DNA of 64,000 bases, taken from assembly GCA_030835125.1 (NCBI GenBank), contig JAUQWM010000033.1, positions 161,009 to 225,008 of the forward strand, in the 5' to 3' direction. Below the pieces are notes generated by a model. That model saw only the letters and a list, made by a program, of their open reading frames with translations, was not told the DNA's origin and searched no databases. Positions 26,605 to 34,841 of the stretch are shown here, one piece after another; the stretch's first letter is position 1, and every line of letters begins with the position of its first letter. The DNA is from Gemmatimonadaceae bacterium (GTDB lineage Bacteria; Gemmatimonadota; Gemmatimonadetes; Gemmatimonadales; Gemmatimonadaceae). Both the position numbers and the translations under genes were made by a program.

Positions 26605-27902
26605 GGCGCGTGATCCTCCTCGACGGGGACTTCGATCGTCAGGGTGACCCCGGAGCCCGGGGACGACCGGACGTCGAGCCGGCCGCCGACGGCGGCGGCA
26701 CGCTCACGCATGCCCGCGAGCCCGAGGTGCCCGTGTTCCTCCAGCTGCGCGAGCGAGCGGCCGGAATCGAATCCGGGGCCGCCATCGCGGATTTCCATGC
26801 GCAGGAGGGCGCCGGTCGCGGCCAGCGTCACGCGGACCACCGGCTCCGCGGTGTGCCGGGCGAAGTTGGAGAGTCCCTCCTGCAGCGCGCGATACACCAC
26901 GACTTCGCCTTCCTCGGAGATGACCGGCAGCGACTGCGGGGCGACAAGCGCCACGCGGCGCCCGTTCTGCGCCTCGAAGTCGGCGACCAGCGATCGCAGG
27001 GCGGGGAGCAGCCCGAGGTCGTCGAGCAGGGCAGGCCGCAGGCCGTTGGTGAGGTTGCGGATCCCGCGGATGCTGGTGTCGACGAGTGTCACCGCGCGGT
27101 GGACGCGGTCGCGCACGGGCGCATCGACGTGCTCGGCGACCGACCCGAGCTGCATCTTGAGCGCGGCCAGCACCTGCGCGGTCTCGTCGTGCAGCGCCAG
27201 CGACAGCCGGCGGCGCTCTTCCTCGTGCTGCCGAACCATCCGGCGGGAGAGGTGCTCGAGCTCCGAGGTGCGCGCGAGCAACCGTTCGTTCAGCTCATGG
27301 TTCACGAGGAGCAGGATGCCCGCGCCAACGCCAAGGGTGAAGAGGATGTCGAGGTAGTAGCCCCACGGCGTCCAGATGCCGCGGGCGCGCAGGAGCGGAT
27401 AGTCGAGGTGGTGGAGCGACCAGAGGATGAACGTCGCCGCCAGGACCATCGCGCCGGCAGAGGGGTGCCGCTTCCGGTAGCGGAGGAACGTGACGCCGGT
27501 GACGAGCGTGGCGATGCTGAGGAACGCGACGGCGGGACCGGCCGCGAGGAAGAAGTGCTGGAGGCGGTAGATCGCGATCCACGACCAGACCGGAGGGAAC
27601 AGCACGAAGACCGCGTACCACGGCTTCCACCGCGTGACGTCCGCGAAGACGAACGCGGTCCACAGCAGTGCGAGCGCGGTCCATCCGGTGAAGACCTGGT
27701 GCCAGTACAGCCAACCCGGCGCGCGGGTGGACAGGAAGGCGCCGATGGCGAGCAGCCGCGCGAAGTAGAAGCCCCACGCGATCGCCCACCACCCGAAGTA
27801 CGCCCGCCTGGTGCGGGCCCACAACCCGGCGCAGAGGGCCAGCACCAGGAGGGTGATGGTCGCCTGGAGGATGGCGGCGTCGAGTTCGGCGATCGCGGTC
27901 AC
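26601..27902 (-). CDS. Membrane sensor histidine kinase (HisKA_3)
   Basis: The 433-residue kinase has seven predicted membrane spans in residues 10-205 (for example ILQATITLLVLALCAGLWA and AAGPAVAFLSIATLVTGVTF), without a large periplasmic loop, so it may sense a membrane-embedded or small ligand. The HisKA_3 dimer region holds the phospho-His in RRRLSLALHDETAQVLAALK, and the ATPase part has GLSNFARH (N-box), IRDGGPGFD and GLAGMRERAAAVGG. This is the NarX/DesK class and pairs with the overlapping NarL regulator. It starts 4 bp after the CBM48-like gene, linking the kinase to that unit. Confidence 0.92.
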   Translation of the reverse strand: MTAIAELDAAILQATITLLVLALCAGLWARTRRAYFGWWAIAWGFYFARLLAIGAFLSTRAPGWLYWHQVFTGWTALALLWTAFVFADVTRWKPWYAVFVLFPPVWSWIAIYRLQHFFLAAGPAVAFLSIATLVTGVTFLRYRKRHPSAGAMVLAATFILWSLHHLDYPLLRARGIWTPWGYYLDILFTLGVGAGILLLVNHELNERLLARTSELEHLSRRMVRQHEEERRRLSLALHDETAQVLAALKMQLGSVAEHVDAPVRDRVHRAVTLVDTSIRGIRNLTNGLRPALLDDLGLLPALRSLVADFEAQNGRRVALVAPQSLPVISEEGEVVVYRALQEGLSNFARHTAEPVVRVTLAATGALLRMEIRDGGPGFDSGRSLAQLEEHGHLGLAGMRERAAAVGGRLDVRSSPGSGVTLTIEVPVEEDHAP

Positions 27903-27906
27903 GCGC

Positions 27907-29073
27907 CTACCGCACGAGGACGAGGGCGACCTGGCCGAGGAACTCGTCCTTCTCGCGGGGCCAGTTCATGGGGATGTCGATGTCGCGGCTGTCGAGGCGC
28001 AGGTTCAGGCGATGGAGGCCGGCGGGAACACGATAGTAGCCTTGCCATTCGCCGCCGGGCTGCCGGATGAGCGGCACCGGGATCCAGTCCACGAAGTCCG
28101 CCATGAGTTCGACCACGGCCGCGCCGGGCGCCCAGACCTTGACCTCGCGGATGCCCGTGGAATCCAGCGCCGGCCCCATCACGAGCGCCAGGCGCAGGCT
28201 CACCGGCAGGTCCGGCGTGCGCGGCGGGGGCGGCGGGGGCGGGGGCGGGGGGGCGCGGAACCGCGGGATCTTCCCGTTCGGGAGTCGCACCGCCAGGCCG
28301 AAGTACCGTCCCGCCGGGAGGTTCTGGACCAGGTCGGCCGGGTAGCTGCCGATGCTGGCCGTGAGCCAGGCGTCGAAGAAGGCCGGCCACGTCACGGTGA
28401 AGCCGCCCCACCCGGTGATGCCCCGCAGTGCCTCGCCCCCGCGCACGCCTAACGACGCGCTCATGACCGAACGGCCCGACACCCATTCCACCTGCGCCTC
28501 GGTGTCGTCGAGCACGTCACCGACGCCCAGCTGCATCGGGGTCGTCCGGAGCGAGGCGAACAGGTTGCCGCGACGCACCCACGCGCTGGCCTCGCCGAGG
28601 AGCACGGTCTGCCACAGCCGGCCATCGAACGCGCGCGCCACCGCCGCCTCGGCGTGGCCGCCCTGCTCGTCGTGCTCGAAACGGACGCGCGCGCGACCGG
28701 TGACCGCGACCGTCGGCATGAAGCCCGTCTGGATGGTGGTCGCCGCATCGAGCAGCATCTCGCCACGCAGCGCGCGGACATATCGCGACAGCCCGGGCAT
28801 GACGGGAATGGGGGCGGAACGACGCGCGCCTTCCAGGCCACCCTGCATGCTGACGCGCCCGTCCTGGAAGAGCGAAAGCAGGCTGTAGCCCGCGCGCGAG
28901 GTGCGCTCGTTGGCGACGACGACCGCGTCGAAGAGGGTCATGGCGGCGGCGGTCGGTCCACCATCGTACCGCACCACCGCGACGCTGGCGTCGCGGGTCC
29001 GCACCGGCGCCTGCGATCGAGCGCTGGTCGGGACCCACATGCCCAGAAACAGTGGCGCGGCGAGGTGAACCAC
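27907..29073 (-). CDS. Secreted protein with C-terminal CBM48-like (E-set) domain and polyproline linker
   Basis: The N-terminal 260 residues look beta-rich (RARVRFEHDEQGGHAEAAVA, EASAWVRRGNLFASLRTTP), perhaps an outer-membrane or surface barrel of unknown family. Ten consecutive prolines (FRAPPPPPPPPPPRTP) follow. The last 100 residues carry an AMPK/CBM48-like E-set domain: VKVWAPGAAVVELMADFVDW, GGEWQGYYRVPAGLHRLNL and EKDEFLGQVALV. I placed the start at a GTG (29073) because the chain then begins with a signal-like VVHLAAPLFLGMWVPTSA. The track ATG at 29202 would overlap the previous gene by 89 bp and lacks a signal. The linker is encoded by a G-tract. Co-transcribed with a second CBM48 protein. 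Confidence 0.7.
   Translation of the reverse strand: MVHLAAPLFLGMWVPTSARSQAPVRTRDASVAVVRYDGGPTAAAMTLFDAVVVANERTSRAGYSLLSLFQDGRVSMQGGLEGARRSAPIPVMPGLSRYVRALRGEMLLDAATTIQTGFMPTVAVTGRARVRFEHDEQGGHAEAAVARAFDGRLWQTVLLGEASAWVRRGNLFASLRTTPMQLGVGDVLDDTEAQVEWVSGRSVMSASLGVRGGEALRGITGWGGFTVTWPAFFDAWLTASIGSYPADLVQNLPAGRYFGLAVRLPNGKIPRFRAPPPPPPPPPPRTPDLPVSLRLALVMGPALDSTGIREVKVWAPGAAVVELMADFVDWIPVPLIRQPGGEWQGYYRVPAGLHRLNLRLDSRDIDIPMNWPREKDEFLGQVALVLVR
28224..28258. repeat. G-rich low-complexity tract encoding polyproline
   Basis: A run of G blocks broken by single C (including one run of seven G) encodes the ten-proline linker of the gene at 27907-29073. Such tracts can slip in replication and could switch the C-terminal domain in or out of frame. 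Confidence 0.7.
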
Positions 29074-29113
29074 CCCGCCGCGCAGAAGGAACCGGCTGAT
29101 GACCGTCGGTGGG

Positions 29114-29884
29114 TTACGGGCGCTTGATGTCCTTGCCGCGAGGTGCGGGTGGGCGGGCCACGTCTCCCTGATTGCCAACGGCGGATCCACGCAGGTTTCC
29201 ATTCGCCATCGGGTCAGCCGGCCGTGCCGTGCCGCGCGGCGAAGTTAATGCAGCGCCCGGGGTGACGCCATCACGCGTGCCCGCCTCCATCGCCTCGAGG
29301 ACGCCGCGCGCGCGCGTGACCGCCGCCAGGCCGCCCGGCGTGCCGGCGCCGATGTCGCGCTCCACGTCGGCCTGGAACGCGCGGAGCTGTGCCTCGCTGG
29401 CCGATGCCAGCGCGAGGTTCACCAGTATGGTCGAGGCTGTATCAGCCGGGACCCCGAGCGGAATGACATACGCCATCGTGTTGAGCGCCGAGGCGTAACG
29501 CTGCTCGGAGCGCGACTCGCGAAGCTTCTCGAGCTGCTTCTCGTTGACGCCCGCGCGCAGGGCCTTGGCCCCGGCACCGACCTCGTCCGGCGTCGCGTTA
29601 GGCCCCAGGAGCTGGCGGGAGCGACGGAGGTCACGCGCCCAGCGGCGCACGCCGGCCAGGATCACGTCCGGACTGCCGCCCTTCTCGGTGCCCTCGAGCG
29701 CATACTGCACCAGCGGCTCGGCCTTGATGCCCTCGCGGGAGAGCGAGTCGTAGATCGCGGCCACCGTGCCGCGAATCCGCTTGTCGACGCGCGTCTCGAT
29801 CCGGAAGTCCGACGTCGCCAGCGTGAACCCGAACGCGACGAACGCCGCGGCGAAGACCGAGCCAGCCGACGCGAGGCGCCGCAT
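29114..29884 (-). CDS. Exported helical protein of unknown family in the ECF/CBM48 operon
   Basis: I do not recognise the family. The 256-residue product starts at the ATG at 29884, which shares one base with the previous stop (TGATG). An N-terminal membrane or signal segment (SVFAAAFVAFGFTLATSDF) is followed by an Ala/Arg/Leu-rich helical region (GTVAAIYDSLSREGIKAEPL, GAKALRAGVNEKQLEKLRES) and a Pro/Gly/Arg-rich disordered tail. The repeated pattern RESRSEQRYASALNTMAYVI and TILVNLALASASEAQLRAF suggests a helical-repeat scaffold. It sits between two CBM48 proteins, so a structural or sensor-coupling role is plausible, not shown. Confidence 0.7.
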   Translation of the reverse strand: MRRLASAGSVFAAAFVAFGFTLATSDFRIETRVDKRIRGTVAAIYDSLSREGIKAEPLVQYALEGTEKGGSPDVILAGVRRWARDLRRSRQLLGPNATPDEVGAGAKALRAGVNEKQLEKLRESRSEQRYASALNTMAYVIPLGVPADTASTILVNLALASASEAQLRAFQADVERDIGAGTPGGLAAVTRARGVLEAMEAGTRDGVTPGAALTSPRGTARPADPMANGNLRGSAVGNQGDVARPPAPRGKDIKRP

Positions 29885-30489
29885 CAGGGCACCTTCGGGC
29901 TGATGGTGACCACCGAGTTCGGCGATCCGAAGTCGCTCTCCACCTGCGGAACGGCCGGGTCCGTCTCGCGCTTCGTGCCATCGACGATGAACTGGTACTG
30001 ATAGACGCCGGGTCGCAGCGGCACCGAGACGGTCCACACCCCCTTCGAAACTTCGGTCATCGGCGTCGCGGTGTCGTCCCAGCTGTTGAACTCGCCGACG
30101 AGCGCCAGCGACGTGATGTCCTTCCGGTAGAGCGTGAACTGGTGGACGACGAGCGGTTCCTCGGCCGTGTTGGAGACCGGGAGGAGGTTGCCGCCATCGA
30201 TCGGCTGCATCGCAACCTGCACCTGGTCGACCGGTCGCAGCTGCCAGGCGCCGATGGCGACCACGCCAACCAGCGCAGCGGCGATCCCGATGGCGATTGG
30301 CGACACCCTCACGGTCCAGGTGCGGACCAGCCACGGCCGGCGAGTCTGGCGGCCCGGATGCAGTGGAATGACGGCGGGCGCATCGAGCGCCGCCATCACC
30401 CGCTCGTCAAATCGCGGGTCGAGGCGCACGGGGCGCCGCAACTCGTTCGCGACCTGCTCGATGAATGGATCCCTCGCCTGTTCAGCCAC
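29884..30489 (-). CDS. Single-pass membrane protein with AMPK/CBM48 glycogen-binding domain, probable anti-sigma factor
   Basis: The 201-residue protein has a cytoplasmic N terminus of about 60 residues, one membrane span (PIAIGIAAALVGVVAIGAWQ) and a periplasmic AMPK1_CBM domain: SLALVGEFNSWDDTATPMTE, GVWTVSVPLRPGVYQYQFIV, then DGTK and FGSPNSVVTI. The first glycogen-stacking Trp (FNSWD) is kept. The Trp that follows DGQ in AMPK beta is replaced here (DGTKRETD). The position directly after an ECF sigma gene, in an 8-bp overlap, is that of an anti-sigma factor, but there is no zinc motif. I chose the GTG at 30489, which has GAGG upstream; an ATG at 30501 is the alternative. Confidence 0.75.
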   Translation of the reverse strand: MAEQARDPFIEQVANELRRPVRLDPRFDERVMAALDAPAVIPLHPGRQTRRPWLVRTWTVRVSPIAIGIAAALVGVVAIGAWQLRPVDQVQVAMQPIDGGNLLPVSNTAEEPLVVHQFTLYRKDITSLALVGEFNSWDDTATPMTEVSKGVWTVSVPLRPGVYQYQFIVDGTKRETDPAVPQVESDFGSPNSVVTISPKVP

Positions 30490-31051
30490 CTTGCACCTCA
30501 TGGAGCAGCATTCGCAGCCGCTCACACGCTCGTTTGACCCTCATTTTCAGGGCGGACACCCCGACCCCGGTGATGACCGCCATGTCGTCGTACCCGAGTT
30601 CTTCCACGTGTTTCAGCAGGAAGGCTTCCCGCTGGTCCACGTCCAGCCGCTGCAGGGCGCGCGCCAATTCCTCACGCCATGCAGCGCGTTCCGCCGGGTG
30701 CTCCTCGGAGGCGCCGTGGAGGGCGAAATCGTCACTGACGAAGGTCCGCTCCCGGCGACTACGCCGCGTTCCGGCAGTCCGGCAGCGATTGGCCAGGATG
30801 CGGAAGAACCAGGGACCGAATCGGTCCGGGTCATCGCACTTGGCCAGCGATCGATAGGCTCGCACGAAGGCGTCCTGCAGTGCCTCCTCCGCGTCCTCCC
30901 GACTCCCGAGCATCCGCACGGCATAGCGCCCGTACTGTGCCCGGTACCTCGCCACGATGATGGCGTATGCCCCGGATTCTCCTGCCAGGACACGAGCCAC
31001 GACCGCGGCATCGCTGTCGTTCTGGATAGGAAGACCCCGCGATAGCGTCAT
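30482..31051 (-). CDS. ECF sigma factor heading the CBM48 operon
   Basis: The 189-residue ECF sigma factor has region 2 SREDAEEALQDAFVRAYRSL and PWFFRILANRCR, and region 4 LLKHVEELGYDDMAVITGVG with ALKMRVKRACERLRML. It overlaps the CBM48 membrane protein. The gene is the first of a run of seven minus-strand genes ending at the terminator at 23,670. The 228 bp upstream contain no gene; I do not see a convincing ECF-type -35/-10 pair there. Confidence 0.9.
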   Translation of the reverse strand: MTLSRGLPIQNDSDAAVVARVLAGESGAYAIIVARYRAQYGRYAVRMLGSREDAEEALQDAFVRAYRSLAKCDDPDRFGPWFFRILANRCRTAGTRRSRRERTFVSDDFALHGASEEHPAERAAWREELARALQRLDVDQREAFLLKHVEELGYDDMAVITGVGVSALKMRVKRACERLRMLLHEVQGG

Positions 31052-31279
31052 CCGTCAACCCGACGTAACAAATGAGTCTCCACCAGGCGGCGCCCTACGG
31101 TCGGAAATTGCGGAAAGACAAGGACTTGCATGAACAGGACGTCCGGTGCGCGAGCGGCCTCAAAGATGAGGCATCCGGCCGGTGGCGAACAGTGGCCGGG
31201 CGGTTCCAGCCGGTCGAGGATGCCGTGCGAGTGACCGGCTCGCCACGTCCCAGGTCACAAACGGCTCCCGGCGCCAGCT
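31052..31279. other. Intergenic region between the sigma operon and fadJ
   Basis: The region holds the upstream control area of the sigma operon and the 3' end of fad transcription. A short stem (GCCTCA/TGAGGC near 31,157-31,172) is present but lacks a T-run. I see no ORF with coding character and no clear promoter. Confidence 0.4.
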
Positions 31280-33418
31280 TCACACGGGCTTGCCCTCTGC
31301 CGGATAGAAGCGTTCCTCGCGGCGGGCCATCGAGACCAGCAGGTCGCTGGGCGTGAAGCGCGGCGCATAGCGCGCGCTGAGTTCCTCGAGTGCTTCGACA
31401 ACCTTCGCCACCCCCATCGCATCCATCCACCGGAACGGTCCGCCCCGGAAGGGTGGGAAACCTATCCCGAAAACCGCCCCGATGTCGCCATCCCGTGACG
31501 AACGGACGATTCCCTCCTCCAGCGTCCTCGCTGCCTCGTTCGCGAGGGCCAGCGCGCACCGCTGCTGGATCTCCTCCACCGGGAAGGGCGACCGGGTGGC
31601 ATTGGGCAGCAGGGCGTAGACCGAACTGTCGACCGCGCCTTTCTTGCCGTTCTCATCGTACAGGTAGAATCCCGACTTTCCCTTCCGTCCCGACCGCCCC
31701 GCCCCGACGATCGCGCGCATCGCCTGCGAGGGCGCCATGCGCTCGCCGAATGCCTCGTGGAGGATCGCCCCGGACCTGGCCGCGATGTCGAGCCCGACCT
31801 CGTCGAGGAGCGTGAACGGCCCCACCGGGAAGCCGAAGCGCTCCATGGCGTCGTCCACGGCGTCGATCGCCGCGCCGGCATCGAGGAGCGCGCCGGCCTC
31901 GTTCAGGTACGGCGCCAGGATCCGGTTGACGTAGAACCCCGGCGCGTCGTTCACCACGATCACCGTCTTGCCTAACGACCTGCCGAACGCGACCGCGCCG
32001 GCGGTGACCTCGGGCCGCGTCACCGGCGTCGGGATCACCTCGAGCAACGGCATCCGGTGCACCGGCGAGAAGAAGTGCATGCCGAGCACCCGCTCCGGGC
32101 GCCGCGACGCCTCGGCGATGCGCGCGATGGGGATGGTGCTGGTGTTGGACGCCACCACCGCCCACTCGGGCACGACCGCCTCCACCTCGCGGACCACGGC
32201 GTGCTTCACCGCCAGGTCCTCGAAGACGGCCTCGATCACCAGGTCCACCCCGCCAAACCCCGCGTAGTCGACCGTCCCCCCGACGAGCAGCCGCTGGTCG
32301 GCGAACTCCTGCCGGGTGATGTGCCGCCTCGTCAGGCGCTCCTGCAACAGGTCGCGCACCGCGGCCAGGCCCTTGCCCACCCGCACCAGGTCCGCGTCCT
32401 TGAGCCGCACCATGGTCCCCGCCTGCGCCGCCACCGCGGCGATGCCCGAGCCCATGAACCCCGCGCCCAGGATCCCCAGCCGCTCCACCGGCGCCGGCGC
32501 GACGCCACCGATGGCCTCCTTCTTCAGCGCGGTCGTGGCGAAGAAGAGGAAGATCAGCTCGCGGCACTGCGGCGTCATCGCCATCTCGCCGAAGAGCCGC
32601 GCCTCTTCCCGGAACCCGTGGTCGCGCCCGTGGAACGACGCCGACACCGCGTCGATCGCGGCGAGCACCGCCGGGTAGTTGCCACGGGTCTTCTTCAACG
32701 CCTGCTCGCGCGCCTTGCGCAGCACGACCGACCGGCCCACCGGGTTGTCGTCGAGCAGCACGGTTCGCATGCCACCCGGACGGCTGCGCGCGTTCCGCTT
32801 CCGCGTCCCCGCGGCCAGCTCGCGGGCCCGCTGCACGGCAACCTCACGGAGGATGGCGGGATGCACGACCTCATGGACGAGGCCCGTCTGCAGCGCCTTG
32901 CGCGCCCGCACGTTCTTCCCGGTGAGGATCATGTCGAGCGCGACCCGCAGCCCGACGGTCCGTGGGAGCCGCTGCGTGCCGCCGGCGCCGGGGAACAGCC
33001 CGATCTGCACCTCGGGAACGCCGAGCACGGTCTTCGCGTGGTCGGTGGCGATGCGCCAGGCGCAGGCGAGCGACGTCTCGAGCCCGCCGCCAAGGCAGGC
33101 GCCGTTGATCGCCGCGACGACCGGCGTGCGCAGCGTCTCGAGGCGATCGAGCAGCGCGTGCCCCTCCCGGCTGGCCGATTCCGCCTGTGCCGCCGTCTTC
33201 CACTCGAGGAACTCCTCGATGTCGGCACCGGCGACGAACGAGTCCGGCTTGCCGCTCATGAGCACCGCCGCGCGAATGGACGCGTCGGACTCGAGCTGCT
33301 GGAACAGCGCGATGAACTCGTTCTTGACCGCCCGGGAGATGATGTTCACCGACTCGCCGGGCGCGTCGAAGACGATGACGGCGATGCCGTCGTCCATCGT
33401 GACCGTGAGCGCGCTCAT
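31280..33418 (-). CDS. fadJ: Fatty-acid oxidation complex alpha subunit: enoyl-CoA hydratase / 3-hydroxyacyl-CoA dehydrogenase
   Basis: The 712-residue bifunctional enzyme carries out two steps of beta-oxidation. The N-terminal crotonase domain has FVAGADIEEFLEW, GACLGGGLETSLACAW and GLFPGAGGTQRLPRTVG with its catalytic Glu positions. The NAD domain has RLGILGAGFMGSGIA and HFFSPVHRMPLLEVI, and the C-terminal domain has GFGFPVGPFTLLDEVGLD-like signatures. The ATG at 33418 overlaps the thiolase stop by 4 bp; the longer track ORF runs through the thiolase in the wrong frame. The length matches FadJ. Confidence 0.95.
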   Translation of the reverse strand: MSALTVTMDDGIAVIVFDAPGESVNIISRAVKNEFIALFQQLESDASIRAAVLMSGKPDSFVAGADIEEFLEWKTAAQAESASREGHALLDRLETLRTPVVAAINGACLGGGLETSLACAWRIATDHAKTVLGVPEVQIGLFPGAGGTQRLPRTVGLRVALDMILTGKNVRARKALQTGLVHEVVHPAILREVAVQRARELAAGTRKRNARSRPGGMRTVLLDDNPVGRSVVLRKAREQALKKTRGNYPAVLAAIDAVSASFHGRDHGFREEARLFGEMAMTPQCRELIFLFFATTALKKEAIGGVAPAPVERLGILGAGFMGSGIAAVAAQAGTMVRLKDADLVRVGKGLAAVRDLLQERLTRRHITRQEFADQRLLVGGTVDYAGFGGVDLVIEAVFEDLAVKHAVVREVEAVVPEWAVVASNTSTIPIARIAEASRRPERVLGMHFFSPVHRMPLLEVIPTPVTRPEVTAGAVAFGRSLGKTVIVVNDAPGFYVNRILAPYLNEAGALLDAGAAIDAVDDAMERFGFPVGPFTLLDEVGLDIAARSGAILHEAFGERMAPSQAMRAIVGAGRSGRKGKSGFYLYDENGKKGAVDSSVYALLPNATRSPFPVEEIQQRCALALANEAARTLEEGIVRSSRDGDIGAVFGIGFPPFRGGPFRWMDAMGVAKVVEALEELSARYAPRFTPSDLLVSMARREERFYPAEGKPV

Positions 33419-34716
33419 CGCTCCACCACCATGGCGAACCCCATGCCGCCCGCGGCGCAGACGGTCATCAGCCCGAACTGCCCGCCCCGCCGCGCCAGCT
33501 CGTTGCAGAGCGTCGTCGTTATGCGCGCGCCGGTCGCGCCGAACGGGTGCCCGATCGCGATACTCCCGCCCATGACGTTGAGCCGGGCACGATCGACCTC
33601 GCCCACCGGCTGCCGGACGCCGGCCCGCGCCGCCCACGCGTCGGAGTCCAGGCCGCGCAGGTTCGACAGCACCTGCGACGCGAAGGCCTCGTGCATCTCG
33701 ACGAGGTCGATGTCGCCCAGCGAAAGTCCGGCGCGGGCGAGCGCCACCGGCGCCGCCAGCACGGGCGCCATCAGGAGCTGCTCGGCGGGATCGAGGGCGG
33801 CGTACGCGTAGGACCGGATGTAGGCGAGGGGCTCGATGCCCAGCGCGCGCGCCTTCTCCTCGCTCATCAGGATCACCGCCGCAGCGCCGTCGGTCAGCGG
33901 CGACGAGTTGCCCGCGGTCACGGTCCCATACCTCCGGTCGAACACGGGCCGCAACTCGCGCAACTTCTCGATCGTCGAGTCCTCGCGGATCCCGTTGTCC
34001 GCCGACACCGGCTCGAAACGCGGCGGCGGCCACACCGGCATGATCTCCGCCGTGAGCCGGCCATCGTGGGTCCCGGCATGCGCCAGCCGGTGCGAGCGCA
34101 GCGCAAACTGGTCCTGCTCCTCGCGCGGGACATGGTTGAGCTTCGCCATCTTTTCGGCCGACTCGCCCATCGTCTCGCCCGTCGTGGGCTCGGCGATGGC
34201 CGGCGTGATCGGCACCAGGTCGCGCGGCCGGAGCTTTGCCAGCGCCTGCACGCGCGCCCCGAGCGACTTCGCCCGCGACGCCGCCACCAGCGCGTCGGCG
34301 AAGCCGCGCGAATGCAGGATGGGGACGTTGGACAGGGACTCGGCGCCGCCGGCGATGGCGCAATCCGCGTGGCCGAGCAGGATCTGGTCGGCGGCGTCCG
34401 TGATGGCTTGGTTCGCCGAGGCGCAGGCGCGGGAGACGGTGAACGCCTGCACGCCCTTCGCCAGGTGCGGGATCAGCGAGACCTCGCGCGCGATGTTCGG
34501 CGCCTGCACCGACGGGACCACGGTCCCGAAGACGAGCAGGTCGACGTCATTCCGGTCCAGGCCCGAGCGCTGGACCAGCTCGGCGACGCACAACCGTCCC
34601 AGCTCGATCGCCGACAGCGACCGGAGGACCGTGCCGGCTCGCGCAAACGGGGTGCGAATACCGGCGACGATGGCGACACGCCGTCCGTTGACCGCGAGCC
34701 CGCTGGCCTGGAGCAT
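33415..34716 (-). CDS. fadI: 3-ketoacyl-CoA thiolase, FadI type
   Basis: The 433-residue thiolase is the beta subunit of the FadIJ complex and cleaves 3-ketoacyl-CoA. Catalytic motifs are complete: VSRACASANQA (acyl-accepting Cys), GHPFGATGAR (His) and CAAGGMGFA (Cys). The start at 34716 (MLQASGLAVNGRRVAIVAG) precedes the conserved RTPFARAG. fadI-fadJ form a two-gene operon divergent from glpD, which fits a role in lipid breakdown: fatty acids by Fad, glycerol phosphate by GlpD. Confidence 0.95.
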   Translation of the reverse strand: MLQASGLAVNGRRVAIVAGIRTPFARAGTVLRSLSAIELGRLCVAELVQRSGLDRNDVDLLVFGTVVPSVQAPNIAREVSLIPHLAKGVQAFTVSRACASANQAITDAADQILLGHADCAIAGGAESLSNVPILHSRGFADALVAASRAKSLGARVQALAKLRPRDLVPITPAIAEPTTGETMGESAEKMAKLNHVPREEQDQFALRSHRLAHAGTHDGRLTAEIMPVWPPPRFEPVSADNGIREDSTIEKLRELRPVFDRRYGTVTAGNSSPLTDGAAAVILMSEEKARALGIEPLAYIRSYAYAALDPAEQLLMAPVLAAPVALARAGLSLGDIDLVEMHEAFASQVLSNLRGLDSDAWAARAGVRQPVGEVDRARLNVMGGSIAIGHPFGATGARITTTLCNELARRGGQFGLMTVCAAGGMGFAMVVER

Positions 34717-34841
34717 GATCAAAGCTACGCGGGCAACGGGCAGGGGGCAGCCCGGTGAATGGTGCAGAAGGGCCGCGCGGCTGTACCGTACTCCCCGTGC
34801 CTCACCCTCCGCGCCCGGATCCCGCACCTCGGACCCCGTGA

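Noticed and set aside
32057-33811. 584-aa plus-strand ORF opposite fadJ/fadI
   Set aside because: It spans two well-defined genes in the antisense frame and shows only low-complexity basic sequence.
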